Source: Balaenoptera acutorostrata (Eukaryota > Chordata > Mammalia > Artiodactyla > Balaenopteridae). From it: a stretch of 64,000 bases of DNA. Both the position numbers and the translations under genes were made by a program. The notes below the pieces were generated by a model that was not told the origin of the DNA, searched no databases, and saw only the letters and a program-made list of their open reading frames with translations. Of the stretch, positions 37,890-50,768 are shown one piece after another; within the stretch, counting starts at the first letter, position 1, and every line of letters starts with the position of its first letter. The DNA is taken from the NCBI RefSeq assembly GCF_949987535.1, contig NC_080077.1, positions 37,838,561 through 37,902,560 of the forward strand. The letters run 5' to 3'.

Positions 37890-39250
37890 GCATTATTTTA
37901 CTTAATCATGATATAATCATCTCATCAGGAAACAGCATAGATAAAATATTCCTACCCAATACACATTCTATATTCATATTTTCCTAATTGTCCCCAAAAT
38001 GTTCTTCATAGTTGATTTTTAAAAATCATTCAGGATCCAGTCAAGGATCATGTAGTACATTTTGTTGTCATTTCTCTTTCATCTGTTTTAATCTTTCAGT
38101 TTTTTAAATAACATAATTTGTTACTAACATTTTAAGAAATTCAGGCGAGTTGTTTTGTGGAATGTCTCACAATCTGGAATTGTTTGCTATTTCCCCATAA
38201 ACAAATCTGACTTAAACATTTTGGGTGATGTGTACTTCCCATCGTGTCAGATCAAGAAGCATGTACTTTCAGTTTTCTCCATTGTTGGTGGTGACAGTTT
38301 TGATCACTTGGTTATGGTGATGCCTGTGCCAGCTCTCTCTATTTTAAAAGTACTTTTCCCTTGTAATTAATCAATAATCTGATTGATACTTGACTATGGG
38401 ACTATATTTTATTCCCCCAAAACACTTTACTCAGTAGTTTTACCACTGGGTATCAAAAACCACTGAGCATCATTGTCTCTAGGCCCTTTCAGTCATCAGA
38501 GTTATTAAATATATATATATATATAATTTTATACATGTATATATTATAAATTTAATATATTTTAAATACATATATTATTAATTTTTTAATTTTAAATCAG
38601 CATTTCATACTGATGCTTCCACTTATAACCCAATGCTACAGGGGTTCTTTCTCACTTTCCCTCATTCCGTACTTATAACTCTCTTCTGCCATGGTTAGAA
38701 AACTGATATCAACATATTTATTTATTTGCTTTACCTTCCAGTACATAAATAAGAATTTCCTAATTACCTTATCAACAAATTAGCAACAACAAACCACTAC
38801 AGAAAGATAAAGATTTGTCTGAAATTCTCTTTCTGCTCATAATATATCCTACTGAGCATACACTCAGAGTACTGTGTTTAAAGTTGCCTGAACTCATTCT
38901 TCTGTGTCTATGCAATGTGATAAATAGTTATCCCCTTTGCTTCTGTTCATACTCTATCTTCAGGCTTACTTCTTTAATAAATTTTTTCTAAAGTTCTTTT
39001 TGATTGAATTTTATTTTTGATAAGTAGAACATTAACATGGTTCAAAAGTCAAAACTACATGGAAAGGCATATGCAGAGTATTTTTACTCCTACTCCTCTA
39101 CCTTCCACCCCATTCCCACCCGCCTCTACAGGTAACCATTTCACTGTCTTGTGTATCCCTCCTATGCTTCTTTTTGCAAAAATAGGCAGATATATTCATA
39201 TATTCACATTTTTTTTGTATTTTGCCCTAAAGTGTTTTCAGTCTAGTTGA
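37890..39250 (-). mobile_element. Old L1M 3' fragment(s), minus orientation
   Basis: Typical reversed L1M 3'UTR wording: CAGGATCCAGTCAAGGATCA, GTTGTCATTTCTCTTTCATC, GTTGTTTTGTGGAATGTCTC and TTTGATCACTTGGTTATGG. A further block at 39030-39250 has GTAACCATTTCACTGTC and GTGTATCCCTCCTATGCTTC. AT-rich sequence at 38500-38580 interrupts it. Subfamily not assigned. Confidence 0.65.
38505..38585. repeat. TA-rich low-complexity repeat
   Basis: ATATATATATATATA followed by imperfect TATATTA units. Confidence 0.8.
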
Positions 39251-39959
39251 AGCATTCCCACGTAAAAAGTTAACTAAAGAATACAAGGCAGAATATTAGT
39301 GACACAATAGTCCAGAAAATACATGCACTAGTACTAAATGCTCTGGAGGTTTTCTTTAGTACATCTCTAAGAGGTATTCAGGGACAGATTTTAATAATCT
39401 GTTTATTCATGCACAGGATTAAAAAAGCTATAAACATCCAGAGCTTTGCATTGCCGAACACATAATACAGTAAGAATAACATTTTCAAAATTAGCTAAAG
39501 CAAGTTGTAGTCATTATTTGCACTTATTCTTCACCATCAAATGAGCATTCACAATCTGTCATGTACATGACAAGAAGGAATAGTTATCATTATACAAAAG
39601 ACAGTGGAAATCATGAAAGTCCACCTTAGAATTTTTAAACATTTAGCAATAGAAGTCAATATATGCTAAAAGCTTTTTATTTTTTCTACTTTAAAATAGA
39701 ATACACAAGTTAATTCTTCACTTTAAAACAGCAAACTTAAAGAGTTCTCATAAATAACTCTAACTGGCCTTAGAAGTAAAAACTTTATTAGTGATATGAC
39801 CTTTGGCTAGAAATTGATTAAATATCCAGACATGATCATTTCTGGTTTTAAAGGTTAATTAAGTAACTATTCAGTTAAGTGCTATTCAGATGTAATCTGC
39901 TTTCCCATAGCTTATCAAAAACTTAATGGATTAGAGAGGCAAATACATCTGTATTAAAG

Positions 39960-40168
39960 TAGTATTAATAATACCCAACATGGACAATAGGTACCAAGCA
40001 CTATACCAAATGCTTTGTATGCATCATTCTGTTCTCTCTTTATAACATTCATATGAGGTTATTTTTATTGTTATAATCATCGTCATCATCTCCATTTTGC
40101 AAATGAGGAAACTAAGGCGTCTCAAAAGTTAAGTAGCTTTCCCAGGGTCACAGAGCGATACAATACTG
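39960..40168 (-). mobile_element. MIR SINE
   Basis: Reversed MIR: CCAAGCACTATACCAAATGC, TTTTGCAAATGAGGAAACTA, TTTCCCAGGGTCACAGAGCG. Confidence 0.85.
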
Positions 40169-42037
40169 TCTATGCAACTGAAAAATTAGAGTTAGGTAAG
40201 TCACCTATATGTGATTGTTCACTTTATTTTTATCAATAGCATACTTGCCTGTTATTTCAAAAAATCAAATGATTCTTACAAGGTAGGTAATAAAAACAGA
40301 AATCCAACTCTAACCCCTATTCTGAGAGGGAAACAGTTTTTAACATAACTGTTTCTTTTGTTACCTTTTTGTTTCTAGAGAATATGCTTATGCTCCTAAT
40401 ATTCAAAGATTAGAATTTAGAACTCCTACTTTTCTCATCATTTTACTTATTTCCATCCTCTCTGTAGTTATAACACACGTTTTTGTTAATTAAAAATTCA
40501 TTTTAAAATATTGTGACTATGTAAGTGATATTTACTATTTACTAGTGAGCCTAATATTATATTACAATGTCATTTCATTTCTCACATAACTCTTACATTT
40601 CTAGGGCTTATAATTTTTATTTATTTTTATTTTTTAGCTTTTTATATCCCTATTACTAATATTTCTTAAAACTCTGCAACTGCATTACAAACTTCTCTTG
40701 AAGATTATTTTGCACATAATCAGATGAACCAGTTTATCAAATTCCATTTCTTCTTTCTCAGAGCATACTTTCTGGAGCCCTCTGTCCTGCTCCAATATGG
40801 ACTGTTGCTAAGCCTAATACTTTTGCCTTTTGTTGGAGCCCATAGCTTCCTGGAGTTCATGTTAACCACTATCTTGCTTCATTTCTCCTGTTTTGCTGAA
40901 GAACATCTCCATGGAGGAGTCATGCAATCCACATTTCAGAGTGAGAGAGTAAGAAGCTGATGGGGACATCTGTGAGCCAGCCTCACTGGCTGACTGCACT
41001 GTTAAAATCAGGTGGCAAGCTGGCCTTTTTGCTGGGAAACCACCAAGTACCAGTAACCTTAGGTATTTTCCCTGGAGCTATACACATTCTCCAGGGAAGA
41101 ATCCTCTGGCTTTATGCCTGGAAGCGTATGTCCAACAGCCAGTGCCAGAGCATGTGGCCAAACCGGGTGTGGCGGATTTGTTGCCCTTTGTGTGGACTTG
41201 TCCACAGATCTGTACTGTCAGTGCAGAGCCTCTATCTCATCACACTGGGCCTGCAGCATCCCTGCTAGAAATCTGATTACTCTGGGAGAGGGGCAATCAC
41301 CTTGCTGTGTAAGGTTCAGAAAGGTGAGGGGGGTGGAGTTCCTACACTTTATTCAGATTTTCAACTAATCCTGCTACCTTCAGCCCTACAATACACAACC
41401 ATCTTAAAAATATTCTGAGGCTTCCTGGTCCAAAGACTTTCTGCGATTCATTGGTGCAGACTAACCTCTTTCCTTTTTTTAGTCATCCAAGTTTCAACTA
41501 GCTCTAAGTCCGTTATCCCTCCATCCATTTTCTCCTTCTAAAAATGGGTCTGGATTTCTGGTCCACTGTGGTCTTCTCCCTAGTTCTCATTGTCCTTCTG
41601 AGTTGAAATCCAAGTTTTGTGAATGCTAATGTGTTTGGAAAGACTTCAACTAAAACAAACAAGATGTTATGTTTTCAGTGAAAATTCTTCTACTCAAGGA
41701 GATTTGTCCTTGAAATAATACAATGAGCTCATTCTGTTGTATCAAAATGAGGTATGAATTAGACCAAGTTTTGGAAAAAAAGGGTAAATAATTCTAATTT
41801 TTAACACAATACCAGTGACCCCTGCATTTCCAGCAAGTCACTTGATCTTATGAAAATAAAGATAATTGTAACTTTCCTCAAATGTAAAATGGAAGGCTTG
41901 ACTAAGAAATTATTAAAAATGCTGTACAAAATACAGATATAATGCAGTAGCATTTTTTGGTTCTGTTCTTCATTAACTGATGCTAATGCCAAAGAAAGGA
42001 GCCAATTTACCATGCTTCTATAAAGAATATAAAGCTT

Positions 42038-42351
42038 GGGCTTTCCTGGTGGCGCAGTGGTTGAGAATCTGCCTGCCAATGCAGGGGACACGGGTTCGAT
42101 CCCTAGTCTGGGAAGATCCCACATGCCGTGGAGCAACTGGGCCCGTGAGCCACAACTACTGAGCCTGCTGCACGTCTGGAGCTTGTGCTCTGCAACAAGA
42201 GAGGCCGCGACAGTGAGAGGCCCGCGCATCGTGATGAAGAGTGGCTCCCGCTCGCCGCAACTGGAGAAAGCCCTCGCACAGAAACGAAGACCCAACACAG
42301 CCAAATAAATAAATAAATAATAAAAAGTTCCGAAGCATTAAAAAAAAAAAA
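42038..42351 (+). mobile_element. CHR-type tRNA-derived SINE
   Basis: Plus-oriented. The head GGGCTTTCCTGGTGGCGCAG is followed by a Pol III A box (TGGCGCAGTGGTTGAG) and B box (GGTTCGATCCC), then the body with CAGAAACGAAGACCCAACAC, then (AAAT)n and an oligo-A tail. The 16-bp target-site duplication AAAGAATATAAAGCTT is at 42022-42037 and 42352-42367. It is antisense to RNF217 and opposite in orientation to the copies at 6803 and 29122. Confidence 0.95.
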
Positions 42352-43969
42352 AAAGAATATAAAGCTTTTCTTTAATACTTACAAGTTACTCTATCACAAA
42401 CTCTTGAATAGTCAGCATTAGAAATGACTAGTGGTTATACTTATAAAAACTCTAATTCTACTGGGTACTATTAGAAGTTTGAGTGTAAACATATGTTTAA
42501 ATGCATCAGAAAATCTGATTAAAAGAAATATGTGGTAACCTCTTTTGAAAAGTGAATAAATGCTTCTCTGTATCACTGACTTTGTAATTCTATATGTTTT
42601 ACCTTAACCTTTAACCACTGAATGTGTTAATCTATTTATAATGCTTTGCTTGTGCCAAAATAACCACTGAATACAATTTGAATAGAAAGATTAATGTGAT
42701 TGGTGCTCACACTGTAAAAATATACACTCAGTTAAAATTTAATAATAACTTCCCAAAAAGTCAATGACATTTATATATACATAACTAAGGAAAGAATTTA
42801 ATCCCTATTTTAATCACAGGATTATATACACTTGAGCTTAAAGACCTACAAAACACATGATCCTAGTACCAAGTGGAGAGAAATGTGTACACTCCCTAAA
42901 ACAACATTACTTACCCAGAAATCTTTTTACTCCATGTAGGTTATTTTTATCATTTTATGCCTCCATGTACATGTTTTCTATACCTAACTTATAGCTTATG
43001 GTAAGACATACAAATAAAATTAAGCTGCAAAATAAAGGCAAAAGAACCCCTGACTAATCTTGCTCAGGATGACGCCAATTAATCCCCAAATTTAACTCCG
43101 TGTTTCCCAGTGCAAAGACAAATGTGAAAAGCAGTGGGGTGAACGTCTGTTAGTGTTCAGTAAAGAAAAGCATACCAACTCACTAAATTTTTTTCTACAT
43201 GAAATTCTAAGAAAATCTGTATGACTCTTCATATAAAACACTGAATACCATGAAAGGCAGAGTCACCAAAAATATTTTTTGAAAGATGTTTTCACGTGGC
43301 CATGTCTTTTTTTCTCTTTAGTTGTAGTCACAGCTAAGACTTATTTCAGCAAAAGGGAAAATAAACAAAGGGAAAAGGCACATGGAGTGAAGTCCAGAGG
43401 AAACCAGGTGCAAGTTTCCAAGAGTGCTCTCGCAGTGGAGTCACACAGAGGGCAAGTAATTCTGCCAGCAACAGACAATGCATGTGAAGCCTCATACTCC
43501 GTTAGAGATTCAGGGCCCAAGGTTTTACTGGGGACTGCTCATGTTAGCTCCCTCTGCCTAGCACAAACCCAAATTCCAGACTCCCAGAAGATAGGCAGGT
43601 TTTCAGGATAAATTGTATTCTATGCACAGTTTAGGGACAGTGACCCACCCTTACCATTTGGGGAAGGTTTTACTTCAGTGTAGGAAAATGTTTCCCACTC
43701 AAGTTCCCATATGTCAGCCAAGGGTCCAACTTGCAAGTCGGACTTTCTAAGGATGGTGGGCTCAAGCCTGTTATGTTAACTCCTTTCTGCACAGATTCCA
43801 TGAAAATGATGCACTAATGACCCACGAAACTGACCTACAACCTATTAATGAGTCATGCCAGTTTGAAAATGCAGTTTTAATATTTCCCATCTTAAACAAA
43901 GAAACAAACAAAAAATCCCTTTCTTGACACCACATTCCCCGAAACCTTACGATTTTTTTCTTTGCTTTC

Positions 43970-44964
43970 TTTCACTGTAAAATTTTTAAAATCTAGAAAA
44001 GTAAAAGAATAATGAATGAAACATATTCCTGTCATCTAGTAATAATAACTATTAAGATGTTATATTTCCTTAGACTTTCATTTATGTGTGTGTATATGAT
44101 TTATTTAGTTATCTATTTATTTATTTAAAGAAATAAAATAGTACATATACTGAAGTCGCCTTTAACTAGCCCCATTTTCTTATTTCTTCTCCCAGTAGCA
44201 TCAACAGTCATTAGATTGGCAGGCCTCCTTCTAGTTCTCTTTATACTTTTAGGTAAAAGTGTATTATTTGCCTGTATAGTCAACATGTATTGTTCTATAC
44301 TGTGCCTTTTTTAACTCAGCATTTTTTGAGATCTACTTATGTTGGTAGATGAAGGTTTAATTTTTTGGCTGAAATGCTATATATAATGTTTTATTATATG
44401 ATATGTCATATTTTATTAATCCAATATGTTTTTAGCAGACTCAAGGTTGTTTCCAAAGTTAGTTCTTAGAAATAGTATAGCAATGAAAATGCCTGTACAT
44501 GTTAATATATGTGTGAATGAGTATCTTCAGAATTAAAATTCTTGGGTCTTAGGGGAACTACGTCTCTTCTTACATTATTTTTTTTTTTTAAGATAATGTG
44601 AAAACATGGAAAATACAAAAAAATGATATATAGTAGTATCTATAATTTTATAGTGTCCATATTTATAACTCTATATGATTATATGCATATATATTTTAAA
44701 TAAAATACAGATCATACTATATATACTATTATGACTTGCATTTATACTTATTATATCATAATCATATTTCCTAAAATATTTTAAAGTGTCTGCATATATG
44801 GGAGTCCCATTATTTATTTAACCAACATCTACCATTCAGCATTTAGAGTTTTCCTCACTTTCTCTATTATATAATATATTGATGAATATCCTAGTGATAA
44901 GTATTTGTGTGTGTGTGCATTTCTGATTATTTTCTTACAAAAAATCATAAAATTCCTAACTTTA
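43970..44964 (-). mobile_element. Old L1M fragment hosting the young L1
   Basis: Reversed L1M-like phrases, such as TTAACTCAGCATTTTTTGAG, CCAATATGTTTTTAGCAG, GTATCTTCAGAATTAAAATT and ATTGATGAATATCCTAGTG, run up to the left target-site duplication of the L1 at 44980. This suggests the younger element landed in an older one. Confidence 0.55.
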
Positions 44965-44979
44965 AAAGTATGAATTTTG
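44965..44979. repeat. L1 target-site duplication, left copy
   Basis: AAAGTATGAATTTTG, identical to 50882-50896. The local context TTTAAAAG fits the L1 endonuclease preference for cutting at TTTT/AA on the opposite strand. Confidence 0.93.
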
Positions 44980-45887
44980 AGGTCCTGGAACCAAGATGGC
45001 GGAGTAGAAGGATGTGCTCTCACTCCCTCTTGCGAGAACACCAGAATCACAACTAGCTGCTGGACAATCATCAACAGGAAGACACTGGAACTCATCAAAA
45101 AAGACACCCCACAACCAAAGACAAAGGAGAAGCCACAATGAGACAGTACGAGGGGTGCAATCACAGCAAAATCAAATCCCATAACTGCTGGGTGGGTGAC
45201 TCATAGACTGGAGAACACTTATACCACAGAAGTCCACCCACTGGAGTGAAGGTTCTGAGCCCCACGTCAGGTTCCCAACCTGGGGGTCTGGAAACGGGAG
45301 GAGGAATTCCTAGAGAATCAGACTTTGAAGGCTAGTGGGATTTGATTGCAGGACTTCAACAGGACTGGGGGAAACAGAGACTCCACTCTTGGAGGGCACA
45401 CACAAAGTAGTGTGCGCACCGGGACCCAGAGGAAGGAGCAGTGACCCCAGGGGAGACTGAACCAGACCTACCTGCTAGTGTTGGAGGGCCTCCTGCAGAG
45501 GCTGGCGGTGGCTGTGGCTCACCATAGGGACAAGGACACTGGCAGCAGAAGTTGTGGGAAGTATTCCTTGGCGTGAGCCCTCCCAGAGTCCGCCATTAGC
45601 CCCACCAAAGAGCCCCGGTAGATTCCAGTGTTGGGTTGCCACAGGCCAAACAACCAACAGGGAGGGAACCCAGCCCCACCCATCAGCAGTCAAGTGGATT
45701 AAAGTTTTACTGAGCTCTGCCCACCAGAGCAACAGTCAGCTCTACCCACCACCAGTCCTTCCCATCAGGAAACTTGCACAAGCCTCTTAGATAGCCTCAT
45801 CCACAAGAGGGCAGACAGCAGAAGCAAGAAGAACTACAATCCTGCAGCCTGTGGAACAAAAACCACATTCACAGAAAGATAGACAAG
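44980..45887 (+). promoter_or_regulatory. L1 5'UTR (internal promoter region)
   Basis: About 0.9 kb between the left target-site duplication and the ORF1 start codon. It is more GC-rich than the flanking intron. At 44992-45002 it has CAAGATGGCGG, matching the YY1-type site at the start of many mammalian L1 5'UTRs, where YY1 helps set the transcription start (established for human L1). Whether this old copy still drives transcription cannot be judged from sequence. Confidence 0.7.
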
Positions 45888-46791
45888 ATGAAAAGGCAGA
45901 GGGCTATGTACCAGATGAAGGAACAAGATAAAACCCAGGAAAAACAACTAAATGAAGTGGAGATAGGCAACTTTCCAGAAAAAGTATTCAGAATAATGAT
46001 AGTGAAGATGATCCAGGACCTCGGAAAAAGAATGGAGGCAAAGATCGAGAAAATGCAAGAAATGTTTAACAAAGACCTAGAAGAATTAAAGAACAAACAA
46101 ACAGAGATGAACAACACAATAACTGAAGTGAAAATTACACTAGAAGGAATCAATAGCAGAATAACTGAGGCAGAAGAACGGATAAGTGACCTGGAAGACA
46201 GAATGGTGGAATTCACTGCTGAGGAACACCATAAAGAAATAAGAATGAAAAGAAATGAAGACAGCCTAAGAGACCTCTGGGACAACATTAAACACAACAA
46301 CATTCACATTATAAGGCCCGCAGAAGGAGAAGAGAGAGAGAAAGGACCAGAGAAAATATTTGAAGAGATTAGAGTCGAAAACTTCCCTAACATGGGAAAG
46401 GAAATAGCCACCCAAGTCCAGGAAGCACAGAGTCCCATACAGGATAAACCCAAAAAGAAACACGCCGGGACACACAGTAATCAAACTGGCAAAAATTAAA
46501 GATAAAGAAAAATTATTCAAAGCAGCAAGGGAAAAATGACAAATAACATACAAGGGAACTCCCATAAGGTTAACAGCTGATTTCTCAGCAGAAACTCTAC
46601 AAGCCAGAAGGGAGTGGCATGATATACTTAAAGTGATGAAAGGGAATAACCTACAACCAAGATTACTCTACCCAGCAAGGATCTCATTCAGATTTGATGG
46701 AGAAATCAAAAGCTTTACAGACAAGCAGAAGCTAAGAGAATGCAGCACCACCAAACCAGCTCTACAACAAATGCTAAAGAAACTTCTCTAA
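45888..46791 (+). pseudogene. L1 ORF1 (ORF1p) remnant
   Basis: ORF1 encodes the trimeric RNA-binding protein of the L1 ribonucleoprotein. The open part, 45888-46499, gives 203 residues. Residues about 40-110 form a heptad-like coiled coil rich in E, K, L and I (for example EGINSRITEAEERISDLEDR), followed by the start of the RRM-like region. Near 46450-46460, in an A-rich run, the frame shifts by one; the homologous reading continues in the next frame. A TGA at 46537-46539 interrupts that frame. The C-terminal region, including a recognisable ADFSAETLQARREWHDIL stretch, then runs to TAA at 46789-46791. The total span of about 300 codons is close to a normal mammalian ORF1. As it stands the copy encodes only a truncated protein without the nucleic-acid-binding C-terminus. 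Confidence 0.9.
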
Positions 46792-46849
46792 GTGGGAAAC
46801 ACAAGAAAAGAAAAGGACCTACAAAAACAAACCCAAAACAATTAAGAAA

Positions 46850-49800
46850 ATGGTCATAGGAACATGCATATCGATAATTACCTTAAACGTGAATGGATTA
46901 AATGCTCCAACCAAAAGACACAGGCTTGCTGAATGGATACAAAAACAAGACCCATATATATGCTGTCTACAAGAGACCCACTTCAGACCTAGGGACACAT
47001 ACAGACTGAAAGTGAGGGGATGGAAAAAGATATTCCATGCAAATGGAAGTCAAAAGAAAGCTGGAGTAGCAATACTCATATCACATAAAATAGACTTTAA
47101 AATAAAGAATGTTACAAGAGACAAGGAAGGACACTACTAATGATCAAGGGATCAATCCAAGAAGAAGATATAACAATTATAAATATATATGCACCCAACA
47201 CAGGAGCACCTCAATACATAAGGCAACTGCTAACAGCTATAAAAGAGGAAATCGACAGTAACGCAATAATAGTAGGGGACTTTAACACCTCACTTACACC
47301 AATGGACAGATCATCTAAAATGAAAATAAATAAGGAAACAGAAGCTTTAAATGACACAATAGACCAGATAGATTTAATTGATATTTATAGGACATTCCAT
47401 CCCAAAACAGCAGATTACACTTTCTTCTCAAGTGCGCACGGAACATTCTCCAGGATAGATCACATCTTGGGTCACAAATCAAGCCTCAGTAAATTTAAGA
47501 AAATTGAAATCATATCAAGCATCTTTTTTGACCACAACGCTATGAGAGTAGAAATGAATTACAGGGAAAAAAAAGTAAAAAATACAAACACATGAGGGTT
47601 AACAATACATTAGTAAATGACCAAGAGATCATTGAAGAAATCAAAGAGGAAATCAAAAAATGCCTAGAGACAAATGACAATGAAAACATGACAATCCAAA
47701 ACCTATGGGATGCAGCAAAAGCAGTTCTAAGAGGGAAGTTTATACCTATACAAGCCTACCTCAAGAAACAAGAGAAATCTCAAATAAATAATCTAACCTT
47801 ACACCTAAAGGAACTAGAGAAAGAAGAACAAACAAAACCCAAAGTTAGCAGAAGGAAGGAAATCATAAAGATCAGAGCAGAAATAAATGAAATAGAAACA
47901 AAACAATAGCAAAGGTCAATAAAACTAAAAGCTGCTTCTTTGAGAAGATAAACAAAATTGATAAACCATTAGCCAGATTCATCAAGAAAAAGAGGGAGAG
48001 GACTCAAATCAATAAAATTAGAAATGAAAAAGGAGAAGTTACAACAGACACGGCAGAAATACAAAGCATCCTAAGAGACTACTACAAGCAACTCTATACC
48101 AATAAAATGGACAACCTGGAAGAAATGGACAAATTCTTAGCAAGGTATAACCTTCCAAGACTGAACCAGGAAGAAATAGAAAATATGAACAGATCAATCA
48201 CAAGGAATGAAATTGAAACTGTGATTAAAAATCTTCCAACAAACAAAAGTCCAGGACCACATGGCTTCACAGGTGAATTCTATCAAACATTTAGAGAACA
48301 GCTAACACCCATCCTTCTCAAACTCTTCCAAAAAATTGCAGAGGAAGGAACACTCCCAAACTCATTCTATGAGGCCACCATCACCCTGATACCAAATACA
48401 GACAAATATATTACAAAAAAAGAAAATTACAGACCAATATCACTGATGAATATAGATGCAAAAATTCTCAACAAAATACTAGCAAACAGAATCCAACAAC
48501 ACATTAAAAGGATCATACACCATGATCAAGTGGGATTTATCCCAGGGATGCAAGGATTCTTCAATATACGTAAATCAATCAATGTGATAAACCATATTTA
48601 AAACTGAAGAATAAAAACCATATGATCATCTCAATAGATGCAGAAAAAGCTTCTGACAAAATTCGACATCCACTTATGATAAAAACTCTCCAGAAAGTGG
48701 GCATAGAGGGAAACTACCTCAACATAATAAAGGCCATATACGACCAACCCACAGCAAACATCATTCTCAATGGTGAAAAACTGAAAGCATTTCCTCTAAG
48801 ATCAGGAACAAGATAAGGATGTCCACTCTCACCACTATTATTCAACATAGTTTTGGAAGTCCTAGCCATGGCAATCAGAGAAGAAAAAGAAATAAAAGGA
48901 ATACAAATTGTAAAAGAAGACATAAAACTGTCACTGTTTGCAGATGACATGATACTATACATAGAGAATCCTAAAGATGCCACCAGAAAACGACTAGAGC
49001 TAATTAATGAATTTGGTAAAGTGGCAGGATACAAAATTAATGCACAGAAATCTCTTGCATTCCTATACACTAATGATGAAAAATCTGAAAGAGAAATTAA
49101 GGGAACACTCCCAGTTACCACTGCAACAAAAAGAATAAAATAGCTAGGAATAAACCTACCTAGGGAGACAAAAGACCTCTATGCAGAAAACTATAAGACA
49201 CTGATGAAAGAAATTAAAGATGATACCAACAGATGGAGAGATATACCATGTTCTTGGATTGAAAGATTCAATATTGTGAAAATGACTATACTACCCAAAG
49301 CAATCTACAGATTCAATGCAATCCCTATCAAATTACCAATGGCATTTTTTACGGAACTAGAACAAAAAATCTTAAAAACTGTATGGAGACACAAAAGACC
49401 CCGAATAGCCAAAGCAATGTTGAGGGAAAAAAACGGAGCTGGAGGAATCAGACTCCCTGACTTCAGACTATACTACAAAGCTACAGTAATCAAGACAATA
49501 TGGTACTGGCACAAAAACAGAAACATAGATCAATGGAACAAGATAGAAAGCCCAGAGATAAACCCACACACCTATGGTCAACTAATCTATGACAAAGGAG
49601 GCAAGGATATACAATGGAGAAAAGACAGTGTCTTCAATAAGTGGTGCTGGGAAAACTGGACAGCTACGTGTAAAAGAATGAAATTAGAACACTCCCTAAC
49701 ACCATACACAAAAATAAACTCAAAATGGATTACAGACCTAAATGTAAGACCGGACACCATAAAACTCTTAGAGGAAAACATAGGAAGAACACTCTTTGAC

Positions 49801-50657
49801 ATAAATCACAGCAAGACCTTTTTTGATCCACCTCCTAGGGTAATGGAAATAAAAACAAAAATAAACAAATGGGACCTAATGAAACTTCAAAGCTTTTGCA
49901 CAGCAAAGGAAACCACAAACAAGATGAAAAGACAACCCTCAGAATGGGAGAAAATATTTGCAAATGAATCAACGGACAAAGGATTAATCTCCAAAATATA
50001 TAAATAGCTCATGCAGCTCAATATTAAAAAAACAAACAACCCAATCCAAAAATGGGCAGAAGACCTAAATAGACATTTCTCCCAAGAAGACATACAGTTG
50101 GCCAAGAAGCACATGAAAAGCTGCTCAACATCACTAATTATTAGAGAAATGCTAATCAAAACTACAATGAGGTATCACCTCACACCAGTTAGAATAGGTA
50201 TCATCAGAAAATCTACAAACAACAAATGCTAGAGAGGGTGTGGAGAAAAGGGAACCCTCTTGCAATGTTGGTGGGAATGTAAATTGATACAGCCACTATG
50301 GAGAACAGTATGGATGTTCCTTAAAAATCTAAAAATAGAATTACCATATGACCCAGCAATCCCACTACTGGGCATATACCCAGAGAAAACCATAATTCAA
50401 AAAAACACATGCACCCCAATGTTCACTGCAGCACTATTTACAATAGCCAGGAAGCAACCTAAAAGACCATTGACAGATGAATGGATAAAGAAGATGTGGT
50501 ACATATACACAGTGGAATATTACTCAGCCATAAAAAAAGGAATGAAATTGGGTCATTTGTAGAGATGTGGATGGACCTAGAGACTGTCATACAGAGTGAA
50601 GTAAGTCAGAAAGAGAAAAACAAATGTCATATATTAATGCATATATGTGGAAACTAG
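46850..50657 (+). pseudogene. L1 ORF2 (endonuclease-reverse transcriptase) remnant
   Basis: ORF2 normally supplies an AP-like endonuclease, a reverse transcriptase and a Cys-rich C-terminus for target-primed reverse transcription. Homology runs from ATG 46850 to about 50657. Endonuclease landmarks are NVNGLNAP, CLQETH, VGDFNT (about 47260) and RIDHILG (about 47450). RT landmarks are [18 protein letters not shown] (about 48426-48480) and the catalytic FADD at 48937-48948. The Cys-rich end CWWECKL is near 50262. Apparent frameshifts lie near 47138, 47585, 47905, 48600 and 50535. In-frame stops lie at 48814-48816 (after SGTR, before GCPLSP), 49141-49143, 50005-50007 and 50230-50232. The longest intact piece is the stretch beginning at 49204 (267 codons). 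No piece covers a whole domain pair, so it is non-autonomous. The exact C-terminal end is uncertain. Confidence 0.92.
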
Positions 50658-50734
50658 AAAAATAGTACAGATGAACAGGTTTGCAGGGCAGAAATTGAGA
50701 CACAGATGTAGAGAACAAACATATGGACACCAAG

Positions 50735-50768
50735 GGGGGAAAGCAGCCGGGGGTGGTGGTGGTGGTGT
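50735..50768 (+). repeat. G-rich tract in the L1 3'UTR
   Basis: The top strand has GGGGGG, then CCGGGGG, then repeated GGT units. L1 3'UTRs commonly carry such a tract and it can fold into G-quadruplexes (family knowledge). It lies directly upstream of the point where the two truncated L1 tails in this window begin. Confidence 0.75.

Noticed and set aside
41801..42304. 167-codon minus-strand frame
   Set aside because: Its N-terminal half is the antisense translation of the SINE at 42038-42351; the rest has no recognisable domain.
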